A DNA stretch of 64,000 nt, taken from the NCBI RefSeq assembly GCF_025165795.1, contig NZ_JAJAGO010000020.1, positions 62,001-126,000 on the forward strand, read 5' to 3'. Positions 48,810 through 57,341 of this stretch are shown here, in pieces. Under the pieces are notes generated by a model, which was not told where the DNA came from, made no database searches, and saw only the letters and a program-made list of their open reading frames with translations. Numbering within the stretch: the stretch's first letter is position 1; each line of letters opens with the position of its first letter. This DNA is from Streptomyces gossypii (GTDB taxonomy: Bacteria > Actinomycetota > Actinomycetes > Streptomycetales > Streptomycetaceae). The position numbers and the translations under genes were made by a program.

Positions 48810-50354
48810 ATGACGAGCAGCACCGAGACCATCGCGACCACTCCGCAGGTTGCGGTAAACGACATCGGTTCCGAGGAAGCCTTCCTCGCCGCGATCGACG
48901 AGACGATCAAGTACTTCAACGACGGCGACATCGTCGACGGCGTCATCGTGAAGGTCGACAGGGACGAGGTCCTGCTCGACATCGGCTATAAAACCGAGGG
49001 TGTCATCCCCTCTCGGGAGCTGTCGATCAAGCACGACGTCGACCCCAACGAGGTCGTCGCCGTCGGTGACGAGATCGAGGCCCTTGTTCTCCAGAAGGAG
49101 GACAAGGAAGGCCGCCTGATTCTCTCGAAGAAGCGTGCCCAGTACGAGCGAGCCTGGGGCACGATCGAGAAGATCAAGGAAGAGGACGGCATCGTCACCG
49201 GTACCGTCATCGAGGTCGTCAAGGGTGGTCTCATCCTCGACATCGGCCTCCGTGGCTTCCTCCCGGCCTCCCTGGTCGAGATGCGCCGCGTTCGCGACCT
49301 TCAGCCCTACGTGGGCAAGGAGCTCGAGGCCAAGATCATCGAGCTGGACAAGAACCGCAACAACGTGGTCCTGTCCCGCCGTGCATGGCTGGAGCAGACC
49401 CAGAGCGAGGTCCGCCAGACCTTCCTCACCACCCTCCAGAAGGGCCAGGTGCGCTCCGGCGTCGTCTCCTCCATCGTCAACTTCGGTGCCTTCGTGGACC
49501 TGGGTGGCGTGGACGGCCTGGTGCACGTCTCCGAGCTTTCCTGGAAGCACATCGACCACCCCTCCGAGGTCGTCGAGGTCGGCCAGGAGGTCACGGTCGA
49601 GGTCCTGGACGTCGACATGGACCGCGAGCGCGTGTCCCTGTCGCTCAAGGCGACCCAGGAAGACCCGTGGCAGCAGTTCGCCCGCACGCACCAGATCGGC
49701 CAGGTCGTGCCCGGCAAGGTCACCAAGCTGGTGCCGTTCGGCGCGTTCGTCCGGGTCGACGAGGGCATCGAGGGCCTGGTCCACATCTCCGAGCTGGCCG
49801 AGCGCCACGTGGAGATCCCGGAGCAGGTCGTCCAGGTCAACGACGAGATCTTCGTCAAGGTCATCGACATCGACCTCGAGCGCCGTCGCATCAGCCTCTC
49901 GCTGAAGCAGGCCAACGAGGCGTTCGGTGCCGACCCGACAGCCGTCGAGTTCGACCCGACGCTGTACGGCATGGCCGCGTCCTACGACGACCAGGGCAAC
50001 TACATCTACCCCGAGGGCTTCGACCCCGAGGCCAACGACTGGCTCGAGGGGTACGAGAAGCAGCGCGAGGAGTGGGAGCACCAGTACGCCGAGGCGCAGC
50101 AGCGCTTCGAGCAGCACCAGGCGCAGGTGGTCAAGTCCCGCGAGGCCGACGAGCAGGCGGCGGCCGAAGGCACCACGCCGGGCGGTGCCGCGGCACCGCA
50201 GGGCGGCGGCGGTGGCGGCGGTCAGACCAGCAGCAGTGGCGGCGGCGGTGGCGGCGGCTCGTACTCCTCGGAGTCGTCGGACGACTCCGGTGCGCTGGCC
50301 TCGGACGAAGCGCTGGCGGCGCTCCGCGAGAAGCTGGCCGGAGGTCAGAGCTGA
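48810..50354 (+). CDS. rpsA: 30S ribosomal protein S1
   Basis: A 514-residue RNA-binding ribosomal protein. Four S1 domains are visible: GDIVDGVIVKVDRDEVLLDI, GIVTGTVIEVVKGGLILDIG, GQVRSGVVSSIVNFGAFVDL and GQVVPGKVTKLVPFGAFVRV. This four-domain form is usual for actinobacteria (six in E. coli). The C-terminal ~110 residues are an acidic, Gln-rich helix followed by two poly-glycine runs and a short helix ALREKLAGG. It binds mRNA leaders and helps initiation. The ATG follows CGGAG at about ten bases. A textbook hairpin terminator lies downstream. Confidence 0.97.
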   Translation: MTSSTETIATTPQVAVNDIGSEEAFLAAIDETIKYFNDGDIVDGVIVKVDRDEVLLDIGYKTEGVIPSRELSIKHDVDPNEVVAVGDEIEALVLQKEDKEGRLILSKKRAQYERAWGTIEKIKEEDGIVTGTVIEVVKGGLILDIGLRGFLPASLVEMRRVRDLQPYVGKELEAKIIELDKNRNNVVLSRRAWLEQTQSEVRQTFLTTLQKGQVRSGVVSSIVNFGAFVDLGGVDGLVHVSELSWKHIDHPSEVVEVGQEVTVEVLDVDMDRERVSLSLKATQEDPWQQFARTHQIGQVVPGKVTKLVPFGAFVRVDEGIEGLVHISELAERHVEIPEQVVQVNDEIFVKVIDIDLERRRISLSLKQANEAFGADPTAVEFDPTLYGMAASYDDQGNYIYPEGFDPEANDWLEGYEKQREEWEHQYAEAQQRFEQHQAQVVKSREADEQAAAEGTTPGGAAAPQGGGGGGGQTSSSGGGGGGGSYSSESSDDSGALASDEALAALREKLAGGQS

Positions 50355-50411
50355 CCACGTCAGTGCTGACCACGCGCCGCTGAGGCGGCACGCGGTCGAG
50401 TGATCGACACG

Positions 50412-50444
50412 AGAGGCCCGTACCCCTTGGGGTGCGGGCCTCTT
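50412..50444 (+). terminator. Strong intrinsic terminator after rpsA
   Basis: GAGGCCCG-T-ACCCC pairs with GGGGT-G-CGGGCCTC around a TT loop, and is followed by TTAT. Thirteen base pairs plus one T-G wobble, about 60 bases after the rpsA stop. Confidence 0.8.
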
Positions 50445-50522
50445 ATGCTGCTCCGGCCCCGCCGGGACAGCGCCGGAAGAAGAGGGGTGCCGGTCCGCCC
50501 GGTGCTGTGCGAGGCTGTTGCG

Positions 50523-51026
50523 GTGGACGTAGCAGACTGGGAACAGCGCACCGCCGACGCCTGGGCGTCCCTCGACCAGCACGGCGAGGCCGAGTTCCGT
50601 GCGCTCATCGAGGGGCTCGCCGCCGAGCTCCCACCGGACAGCGCGATCGCGGCCTTCGAGCGGGCCAGCGCGTTCGACTCGACCGGCCATTCGGACCGCG
50701 CGGTGCCGCTGTACCGGCAGGCGCTCTGGACGGGGCTGACGGGAGAGCGCCGCCGCCGCGCGGTGATCCAGCTCTCCAGCTCGCTGCGGAACACCGGTCA
50801 GGCCGAGGAGAGCGTCACCCTGCTGAGGGCCGAGCTGGCAGCCGGGTCCGACGCTCTGGACGACGCGGTACGGGCGACGCTCGCGCTGGCCCTCACCGAG
50901 ATCGGTGAGGAGCGGGAGGCCGTCTCGGTCGCACTCACCGCACTCGCGCCGCACCTGCCCCGTTACCAGCGCTCGATGGCCAACTACGCGCGCCTGCTGG
51001 TGGAATCGTCCCCCGGCCCGGAGTAG
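50523..51026 (+). CDS. Tetratricopeptide-repeat protein
   Basis: A 167-residue soluble helical protein. TPR-like helices are seen in DSAIAAFERASAFDSTGHSD, AVPLYRQALWTGLTGE and TEIGEEREAVSVALTALAPH. It probably binds another protein; the partner is unknown. The GTG at 50523 follows GAGG at eight bases. The frame is open back to 50400, but that part overlaps the rpsA terminator and is unlikely to be translated. Small TPR proteins of this kind are common and conserved in Streptomyces. Confidence 0.82.
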   Translation: MDVADWEQRTADAWASLDQHGEAEFRALIEGLAAELPPDSAIAAFERASAFDSTGHSDRAVPLYRQALWTGLTGERRRRAVIQLSSSLRNTGQAEESVTLLRAELAAGSDALDDAVRATLALALTEIGEEREAVSVALTALAPHLPRYQRSMANYARLLVESSPGPE

Positions 51027-51098
51027 CCCGACAGGCTCACACACCGGGAATGCCGGTGGCGGTTCGTGCGTTGGCCCAGAGGTAACGAAGGAGCTGAC

Positions 51099-52055
51099 GT
51101 GCTGGAACCGAAGGGTTTGTACGAGTGGGAGCCCGCCGGGCTTCGTGCTGTGGACGGGATCATCAGCGGTGACGACAGCGCCGGGCTGGTGATGCTCTAC
51201 CACTTCGAGGGCTTCATGGACGCCGGGGAGACGGGCTCCCAGATCGTGGAGCGAGTGCTGGACAACCAGCCCTATCTCACCGTGGCCCGGTTCGATGTCG
51301 ACAGGCTCATCGACTACCGTGCCCGCCGCCCCGCGATGACCTTCCGGCGCAGCCAGTGGGTGTCCTACGAGACGCCTACGCTGGAGCTGCGGCTCGTGCG
51401 GGACGCCACGGGTGCTCCCTTCCTGCTGCTGTCCGGCCCCGAGCCGGACGTGGAGTGGGAGCGTTTCACCGCGGCCGTCCGCGAGATAGTGGAGCGTACG
51501 GGCGTCCGGTTGGCCGTCACCTTCCACGGCATTCCGATGGGGGTGCCGCACACCCGCCCGGTCGGGCTGACTCCGCACGGCAGCCGTATCGATCTGGTGC
51601 CCGGCCATCAGGCCCTCTTCGACGAGGCGCAGGTGCCGGGGAGTGCCGCCGCCCTGGCGGAGCTGCGGCTCGCCGAGTCCGGCCACGATGTGCTGGGGAT
51701 CGCCGCACATGTGCCGCATTACGTCGCCCGCTCCACCTACCCGGACGCGGCGCTCGTCGTTCTGGAGTCGATCACCTCCGCGACGGGACTGGTGCTGCCG
51801 GAGATCGCGCACGGGCTGCGCGGCGAGGCGCTCAAGACGCAGAACGAGATCGAGCGGCAGCTGGCCGAGGGCGACGAGGAGCTGGTGTCGGTGGTGCGCG
51901 GCCTGGAGCAGCAGTACGACGCCGTGGCCGGCGCCGAGACCAGAGGCAATCTGGTGGCCGAGCCGGTGGAGTTGCCGTCCGCGGAGGAACTGGGCGCGGT
52001 CTTCGAGCGCTTCCTCGCCGACCGCGAGTCCGAGGGCGGCTCAGGGGAGCACTGA
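51099..52055 (+). CDS. PAC2-family protein
   Basis: A 318-residue member of the PAC2 (proteasome assembly chaperone 2-like) family, widespread in proteasome-bearing actinobacteria. The family core appears in GLVMLYHFEGFMDAGETGSQ, VARFDVDRLIDYRARRP, LLLSGPEPDVEWERF and VTFHGIPMGVPHTRPVG. The C-terminal part is a charged helix. The biochemical role is unproven; a proteasome link is by family name only. The GTG at 51099 follows AAGGAG at seven bases. A hairpin lies downstream. Confidence 0.9.
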   Translation: MLEPKGLYEWEPAGLRAVDGIISGDDSAGLVMLYHFEGFMDAGETGSQIVERVLDNQPYLTVARFDVDRLIDYRARRPAMTFRRSQWVSYETPTLELRLVRDATGAPFLLLSGPEPDVEWERFTAAVREIVERTGVRLAVTFHGIPMGVPHTRPVGLTPHGSRIDLVPGHQALFDEAQVPGSAAALAELRLAESGHDVLGIAAHVPHYVARSTYPDAALVVLESITSATGLVLPEIAHGLRGEALKTQNEIERQLAEGDEELVSVVRGLEQQYDAVAGAETRGNLVAEPVELPSAEELGAVFERFLADRESEGGSGEH

Positions 52056-52090
52056 CCGAGACGGCCTGCCCGGGAAATCCGGGTGCGGAC

Positions 52091-52131
52091 TCCGCCCCCG
52101 TGCTGCAGAGTTGGGTCTGCGCGGGGGCGGC
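52091..52131 (+). terminator. Hairpin after the PAC2 gene
   Basis: CCGCCCCCG (52092-52100) pairs with CGGGGGCGG (52122-52130), with extra inner pairing GCAGA/TCTGC. It lies about 35 bases after the stop. Confidence 0.55.
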
Positions 52132-52268
52132 TCCGTGGTGTGCTTCCTTCTCTTCTTCTCTTAAAAGAATCCGTAGCGCACCTGCTCTCCGCCCTCGCGC
52201 TCACACTTGGCCGGGATCACCCGCATCACGGGATCACCGGCATCGCACGGGGATGAGGGGACATCGGC

Positions 52269-55157
52269 ATGACCGCCGAGGACGTGGAGAAGGTGCTGTT
52301 CCGCCGCCGCCAGAGCGTCTTCCTCGAACCAGCGCCCGCCCGGCCGCCGTACTCCCGCACCCCCGGCAGCAGCCGTACCGCCGACGGGCTGACCGCCCTC
52401 GACGCGGAGCTGGCCGCCCGCGGCCACCTGCTGACCGCCGCACTGCGCCAGGCACTCGGCGCCCTCCCGGCCGCAGATCTGGCGCACCGGGGGCGGCAGC
52501 TGCTCGCCGACATCGACGCGCTCCTCGGCGCCGACCGTACCCATACCCCGCTCTTCCGGCACTTCCCGGACGGTGTGCCCCGCGAGGACGCGCACAGCCT
52601 CTACACCTCCCGCATCCGTGCCCACCTCGCCGCCCAGCCCCATCAGCCCTGCATGGCCTGCGGACTGCCGGGCCCCGGCGTCGCCCCGGTGCGCGGCTGC
52701 GGCCACCTGGCCTGCCGCCGCTGCTGGGAGGCCGCGCCGTGGGCATGCTGCGAGGAGTGCTGCGAGTGGAGCGGCTGCCCGGTGTGCGAGGAGCGCTTCC
52801 GCACCGACGGCCCGTGCTCGCCGTGGTCCCCGCTGCCCGCCGCACGCGCCCACCACCAGCCCGCTGAGGCTGCCGAGGTCGCCGACCCGGTGCTGCGCGT
52901 GCTCCGTCTCGCCCCCTCGCGCGAGGAGGCTTCCCGGCAGGAGCTTGCCGTGCTCCTCGCCCGCCGCACGCCGCTGAGCCCGCAGGATCACGACGACCTG
53001 TATCTGCTGCTCGCCCATGTGGGCACCGAGGGCGGCCTGGAGTGGCTGCCGGAAGAGATCCCGCTCCGCGAGAGCAAGGCGCTGGCGCTGGACGTCCTGC
53101 TCGCCCGGCCCGAAGACTTCGCCGTGCGGGCGGAGGCGCTGCGGGCCCGGCTCGACACGGCGACGGACATCCTGCGGCTGCTGTGCGTGCGCTCCGGCGG
53201 CGACCCCGACCTGCTCAGCCCGCCCCCGCGCGCGGCTCCCCTGCCGCGCCCGCTGCGCCGGCTGCTGCTGGAGATCCTCGACGGGCTGCGCTTCGCCGCC
53301 CTCGCCGAGGACCTCGCCCGCCATCCGGAGCAGTGGAAGCGCGCCGCCGAGCGACTGCACCCCTTCGAGTACGCGGCCCGCTTCCCGCGCGCCGCGCTGG
53401 CCTTCGCCGCCCTGCGCGGCACGGACGCGACCTCCGGTGACGCGCTGAGTGAGCTGCTGATGGCGGAGGCCGCGCACCATCCGGAGCAGATCCGGCTCGC
53501 CGGGGACCAGCTGCGCCTGACGACCTGGGCGAGCCGGGTGGAGAGCGCGCTCGCGGCGTACGACGTCGATGCGGCGGCCCGCCTGCTGGCCGCCCGTCCC
53601 GGCGAACTGCTGCGCAGGCTCAGCCATCTGCTGGACCGTGCCGCGGCGTCGGGCGGTGAGCTGCCGGAGGCGGTGACCGAGGCGCTGGCCCGCGCACTGC
53701 CGTCGGTCGCGCCCGGTCCGCTGCTCGGCGCGCTGGGTGTGCTGCGCGCCCGCACCGCACACGGCGGTGCGGCCCGGGGAGCTGGAGCCCGTGTCGGAGG
53801 GCGGGCGAAGCAGGACGCCGCGGCGCCGCGCCGGGTCTTCTTCCCGCGCGCCAGCCTCACCCGTGCGCACGCCGTGCCCGAGCGCCGCCTGCCGCTGCCC
53901 GCGAAGTCCACGGACGCCGTCTGCGCGCTCATCGAGGCCGAGATCCTGGACCGGCTGACCGGCCCCGGCGCCAGCTTCGGCTCCCTGCCCGGCGCCGTCG
54001 CCGCTCCCGCCACCGGCGACCGGCGGGAGTATGACGCGGCGGTGCTGGACGCGGGGCTCGCCGACCTGCCCGTGCCCGCCGCCGAGCGCGGCGTCTCCGC
54101 CTCACTGGTGGCTATCCCGCGCGGCAGCACGCTGCCGATGCCGGGCGGCGGCGCACGCGTGCGGCTCTTCCTGCACTGGACGCAGCCCAGGGCCACCCGG
54201 GTGGACCTCGATCTGTCCGTGGCGATGTACGACGCCCAGTGGCGTTTCGTCGGGCTGTGCGATTACACAAGGCTGGAGTACGCGGGCGGCGCCGCAGTCC
54301 ACTCCGGCGACTACACCTCCGCGCCCCCGCCGCACGGAGCCACCGAGTACGTGGATCTCGACCTGCCCGGGCTGGCGCGGGCGGGCGTGCGTCACCTGGT
54401 CACCGTGGTGCTCTCCTACAACGACGTGCCGTTCGAGGAACTGCCGGACGCCTTCTCGGGCTTCATGAAGGTCGGTGAGGAGCACGACGGGAAGCACCGG
54501 CACGGCCCGTCGGGGCAGCCGCCGCGCCGTACGGCCCGCCGGGTGCGTACGGAGAGTGCGGGCGCTCCCGCACGGTACGACGTGCGTACGGTGCGGCAGC
54601 GCTTCGATCTCCTCGGGGACGCGAAGATCTGCGTTCCGATGGTGATCGACCTGGCCACCCGCCAGGCACTGTGGACGGACGTCACGCTGGAGAGCGACGG
54701 CACCCACCACGACGTCTGGCGCTACCGCAACCGGCTGGCGCGGCTGGGCCATGACCTGACCGACGCGTTCGGCGGGGGCGCCCGGGTCACCCTGTGGGAC
54801 GTGGCCTGCTGGCACGCCGCAGCCCGCACCCGGGCCGGCGCACCCGTGCTCGTCCGGTCCGAGGGCAAGCTGCTCAGCTACCGGCGCGGCATGGGGGAGT
54901 CGGCGTACGCCTTCGCCGTCCGCCTGCGTGAGGGCCTGTCCCCGGACGGCATGCCGTCGAGCGTGCAGCCGCTGCTCGCCGATGCCGGGCATGTCTTCGG
55001 AGCCCTCGTGCACGCCGATCTGACCGGACTGCCGCCTGCGGCGACCGGCACCGTCTACCGCTTGTACCCGGGTACCTCGGACGCCTCGGCGCTTGACCGG
55101 GTCACGCCGGGCGACCTGGTCGCCGGGCTGGCGCCACGTCAGGAAGTGCCTGCCTGA
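52269..55157 (+). CDS. RING-finger and TerD-like protein (MXAN_6230/SCO0854-type family)
   Basis: A 962-residue cytoplasmic protein. After ~125 residues with no known domain, residues 128-173 hold a cysteine-rich RING/treble-clef finger: CxxC at 128/131, CGHxxCxxC at 144-152, CCxxCC at 160-165 and CPVC at 170-173. A helical middle region follows (about 200-480), then a Pro/Arg-rich linker. Residues ~605-735 resemble TerD stress domains (MPGGGARVRLFLHWTQP, VDLDLSVAMYDAQW, VTVVLSYNDVPFEEL). The tail (about 765-960) includes RQRFDLLGDAKICVPMVIDL and CWHAAARTRAG. Such RING-TerD proteins are known from comparative work on tellurium-resistance/stress systems, but have no proven function. The ATG follows GAGGGG. 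No ter operon is nearby. Confidence 0.85.
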   Translation: MTAEDVEKVLFRRRQSVFLEPAPARPPYSRTPGSSRTADGLTALDAELAARGHLLTAALRQALGALPAADLAHRGRQLLADIDALLGADRTHTPLFRHFPDGVPREDAHSLYTSRIRAHLAAQPHQPCMACGLPGPGVAPVRGCGHLACRRCWEAAPWACCEECCEWSGCPVCEERFRTDGPCSPWSPLPAARAHHQPAEAAEVADPVLRVLRLAPSREEASRQELAVLLARRTPLSPQDHDDLYLLLAHVGTEGGLEWLPEEIPLRESKALALDVLLARPEDFAVRAEALRARLDTATDILRLLCVRSGGDPDLLSPPPRAAPLPRPLRRLLLEILDGLRFAALAEDLARHPEQWKRAAERLHPFEYAARFPRAALAFAALRGTDATSGDALSELLMAEAAHHPEQIRLAGDQLRLTTWASRVESALAAYDVDAAARLLAARPGELLRRLSHLLDRAAASGGELPEAVTEALARALPSVAPGPLLGALGVLRARTAHGGAARGAGARVGGRAKQDAAAPRRVFFPRASLTRAHAVPERRLPLPAKSTDAVCALIEAEILDRLTGPGASFGSLPGAVAAPATGDRREYDAAVLDAGLADLPVPAAERGVSASLVAIPRGSTLPMPGGGARVRLFLHWTQPRATRVDLDLSVAMYDAQWRFVGLCDYTRLEYAGGAAVHSGDYTSAPPPHGATEYVDLDLPGLARAGVRHLVTVVLSYNDVPFEELPDAFSGFMKVGEEHDGKHRHGPSGQPPRRTARRVRTESAGAPARYDVRTVRQRFDLLGDAKICVPMVIDLATRQALWTDVTLESDGTHHDVWRYRNRLARLGHDLTDAFGGGARVTLWDVACWHAAARTRAGAPVLVRSEGKLLSYRRGMGESAYAFAVRLREGLSPDGMPSSVQPLLADAGHVFGALVHADLTGLPPAATGTVYRLYPGTSDASALDRVTPGDLVAGLAPRQEVPA

Positions 55158-55180
55158 CGCCGCCCGGGCAGGCGGCACCG

Positions 55181-55186
55181 TATAGC
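55181..55186 (+). promoter_or_regulatory. Candidate -10 box of coaE
   Basis: TATAGC lies nine bases before the coaE ATG, so transcription could begin at or within a few bases of the start codon (leaderless). No convincing -35 or ribosome site is visible. Confidence 0.4.
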
Positions 55187-55195
55187 GTGGCGGCC

Positions 55196-55795
55196 ATGAC
55201 CAGGGTGAAGGTCGGGCTGACCGGCGGCATCGGTGCGGGGAAGAGCGAGGTGTCGCGGCTGTTCGCCGAGTGCGGGGCGGTGATCGTCGACGCCGACCGC
55301 ATCGCACGGGAGGTCGTCGCACCGGGTACGGAGGGTCTGCGCGCGATCGTCGCCGAGTTCGGTGAGGAGATCCTCGCCCGCGACGGCACCCTGGACCGGG
55401 CGAGGCTGGGCTCGTTGGTCTTCTCCGACACCGAACGGCTGGCCGCACTCAACGCCTTGGTGCACCCGCTGGTGGCGCGGCGGTCGGCGGAGCTGGAACA
55501 GGCGGCCGACCGCGATGCGGTGGTCGTCCACGACGTGCCGCTGTTGGTGGAGAACGGCCTCGCGCCGCTGTACGACCGGGTGGTGGTCGTCGACGCCTCG
55601 CCCGCCACCCAGCTGGACCGGCTGACCCGGCTGCGCGGCATGTCGGAGTCCGAGGCGCGCTCCCGGATGGCCGCGCAGGCTGATCGCGCGGAGCGGCTGG
55701 CCGTGGCCGATGTGGTGATCGACAACGACGGCCCGCTGGAGGCGCTGGAGCCGCAGGTCCGCGAGGTGTGGGAGGAGCTGCGCGGCGGGAAGTGA
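55196..55795 (+). CDS. coaE: Dephospho-CoA kinase
   Basis: A 199-residue P-loop kinase that phosphorylates dephospho-CoA, the last step of coenzyme A synthesis. Walker A is GGIGAGKS (residues 10-17), followed by VIVDADRIAREVV, with VHDVPLLVENGL and VVVVDASPATQLDRL in the core and lid. It lacks the extra GrpB-like C-terminal domain found in some actinobacteria. ATG 55196 is preferred over an in-frame GTG at 55187; a TATAGC box nine bases upstream suggests a leaderless message. Confidence 0.95.
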   Translation: MTRVKVGLTGGIGAGKSEVSRLFAECGAVIVDADRIAREVVAPGTEGLRAIVAEFGEEILARDGTLDRARLGSLVFSDTERLAALNALVHPLVARRSAELEQAADRDAVVVHDVPLLVENGLAPLYDRVVVVDASPATQLDRLTRLRGMSESEARSRMAAQADRAERLAVADVVIDNDGPLEALEPQVREVWEELRGGK

Positions 55796-55806
55796 CGGTC
55801 CGGACC

Positions 55807-55860
55807 AGCCCCTGCCCCGCCCTGCTGCCCCGCCCTGCTGCCCCGCCCTGCTGCCCCGCC
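55807..55860. repeat. Short tandem repeat CTGCTGCCCCGCCC
   Basis: About three and a half copies of a 14-base unit right after coaE, before the next gene. Pyrimidine-rich on the plus strand. Probably slippage-generated spacer. Confidence 0.7.
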
Positions 55861-55941
55861 CGCCCCGCGTGCGCCCCGCGGAATACCCCGTCGCCCGTGG
55901 GTGTTAGCGGCCTCGTAACGACCAGGCGAGGAGGCAAAACC

Positions 55942-56304
55942 GTGTCTGAGCCCACTCCAGCCACCTATGTCATCGGCTTCCGGGCCGCCGAGCACCTCCT
56001 TGAGGCGCGCGATCCGCGCGGCGCCCTCAAGCTGCTGGACCCAGTGGTCGCCGAGTACCCCGAGAACACGGCGGCACGGCTGCTGCGCGCCCGCGCCTTC
56101 TTCCTGGGGGCCCAACTGCGCTCGGCCGAGAGCGAGTTCCAGACCGTCCTGGAGCGGGAACCAGACAACGCCTTCGCCCACTTCGCGCTGGGCCGCACCC
56201 TCCAGCGTGCCGATCGCGGCGACGAGGCCCGTCGTCACTTCCGGCTGGCCGCCGCGCTGGACCCACGTCCCGACTTCGTCGAGGCTGCCGGCTTCGGCGA
56301 CTGA
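55942..56304 (+). CDS. Small tetratricopeptide-repeat protein
   Basis: A 120-residue soluble protein made of about three TPR units: YVIGFRAAEHLLEARDPRGA, ARLLRARAFFLGAQLRSAES and AHFALGRTLQRADRGDEARR. It opens SEPTPATYVIGF, typical of a conserved small Streptomyces TPR protein found next to coaE. It likely acts as a protein-binding adaptor; partner unknown. The GTG at 55942 follows GGAGG at eight bases. Confidence 0.85.
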   Translation: MSEPTPATYVIGFRAAEHLLEARDPRGALKLLDPVVAEYPENTAARLLRARAFFLGAQLRSAESEFQTVLEREPDNAFAHFALGRTLQRADRGDEARRHFRLAAALDPRPDFVEAAGFGD

Positions 56305-56456
56305 GCCGCGACGGCGACCGCTGAGTTTCTCCCCCTCTCCCCTCTCCTCCCGGGCATCTCCGATATGGCGCGCGGAAGACTACCCTCGTGCGCCACCGCC
56401 GCCCACAATGCGGGAGCCCAACGGAAACCGTGTACCGGAGACCCCGGGAGGAAACC

Positions 56457-57146
56457 GTGAGACTCAGACGCATCGTGCCCGCCGTGATCGCGGCGGTGGT
56501 GGCGGCCCTGACCTTGACCGCCGCACCCGCCGCCACGGCGGCAGCTCCAGCATCGTCCGCCTCGGCCTTCGCCATCCGCGGCGGTGACCCCCTCTACAGC
56601 GACACCGGGGCCGTCTGCACCGTGGGCTTCAACGCCCGGGGCGGGAGCGAGTACTACGGCATCATGGCCGGCCACTGCGCGCTCGGCAGCCAGACCTGGT
56701 ACGCGGACCCGGCCCGTACGGTGGTGGTGGGTGTCACCAGGCGCGTCTCCTTCCCAGGGGGCGACCACGCGCTGATCAGATACACCAACTCCGAAATCTC
56801 CTATCCGGGTGAGGTCAGCATCGGCGGCGGCCAGGTACGTGACATCACCGGCGCCGCCAATCCCCTCGTCGGCCAGAGCGTCTGCCAGGTGACCCGCACG
56901 ACGGGCATGCACTGCGGGACGGTCACCTCGCTCAACGCCACCGTCAGATACCCCGAGGGCGTGGTGTACGGACTGATCCGCACCAACCTCTGCTCCGAAC
57001 CGGGCGCGAGCGGAGCGCCGTTGATCTCCGGAAACACGGCACTGGCAGTGGGCTCCGCAGCCTCCGGGAACTGCAGCACCGGCGGGACGACGTTCCACCA
57101 GCCCGTCGTCGAGGTGCTCTCCGCGTACGGGCTCACCATCTACTGA
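56457..57146 (+). CDS. Secreted S1-family serine protease (chymotrypsin-like)
   Basis: A 229-residue exported protease. The signal peptide LRRIVPAVIAAVVAALTL ends near ATAAA. The triad is His73 (MAGHCALG), Asp103 (GGDHALI) and Ser185 (PGASGAPL), with paired cysteines around the histidine and serine loops. It is short and lacks the long propeptide of streptogrisins, so it may fold unaided or may be a non-degradative S1 protein. The GGDPLYSD opening resembles streptogrisin-type mature starts. The GTG at 56457 follows GGGAGG. A hairpin follows. Confidence 0.9.
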   Translation: MRLRRIVPAVIAAVVAALTLTAAPAATAAAPASSASAFAIRGGDPLYSDTGAVCTVGFNARGGSEYYGIMAGHCALGSQTWYADPARTVVVGVTRRVSFPGGDHALIRYTNSEISYPGEVSIGGGQVRDITGAANPLVGQSVCQVTRTTGMHCGTVTSLNATVRYPEGVVYGLIRTNLCSEPGASGAPLISGNTALAVGSAASGNCSTGGTTFHQPVVEVLSAYGLTIY

Positions 57147-57149
57147 CCA

Positions 57150-57312
57150 GTGCGGACAGGCCCTGAGGCGCCGCCGTCCGCACGTTCGTCCGCCGGGGGC
57201 ACCGCCCAGCCCTCGCTCCAAAGTCCGCTCCGGCCGCCCCCGGTACGGGCGGCGGCCGGGGGAGGGTATGGCCCCCGCCGTGCCCGTGGCCGGGCCGGGA
57301 GTCCGGCCACGG
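57150..57312. terminator. Convergent hairpins between protease and cupin genes
   Basis: GTGCGGAC (57150-57157) pairs with GTCCGCAC (57176-57183) just after the protease gene, and CCGTGGCCGG (57284-57293) pairs with CCGGCCACGG (57303-57312) just after the minus-strand cupin gene. Each serves one of the two convergent transcripts. Confidence 0.6.
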
Positions 57313-57341
57313 CCGGCTCCCGGTGCGCTCCGGTCCCGCGT

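Noticed and set aside
48774..51812. A 1012-codon minus-strand open frame opposite rpsA and the TPR and PAC2 genes
   Set aside because: Antisense shadow of three supported genes and a terminator; no ribosome site or motif.
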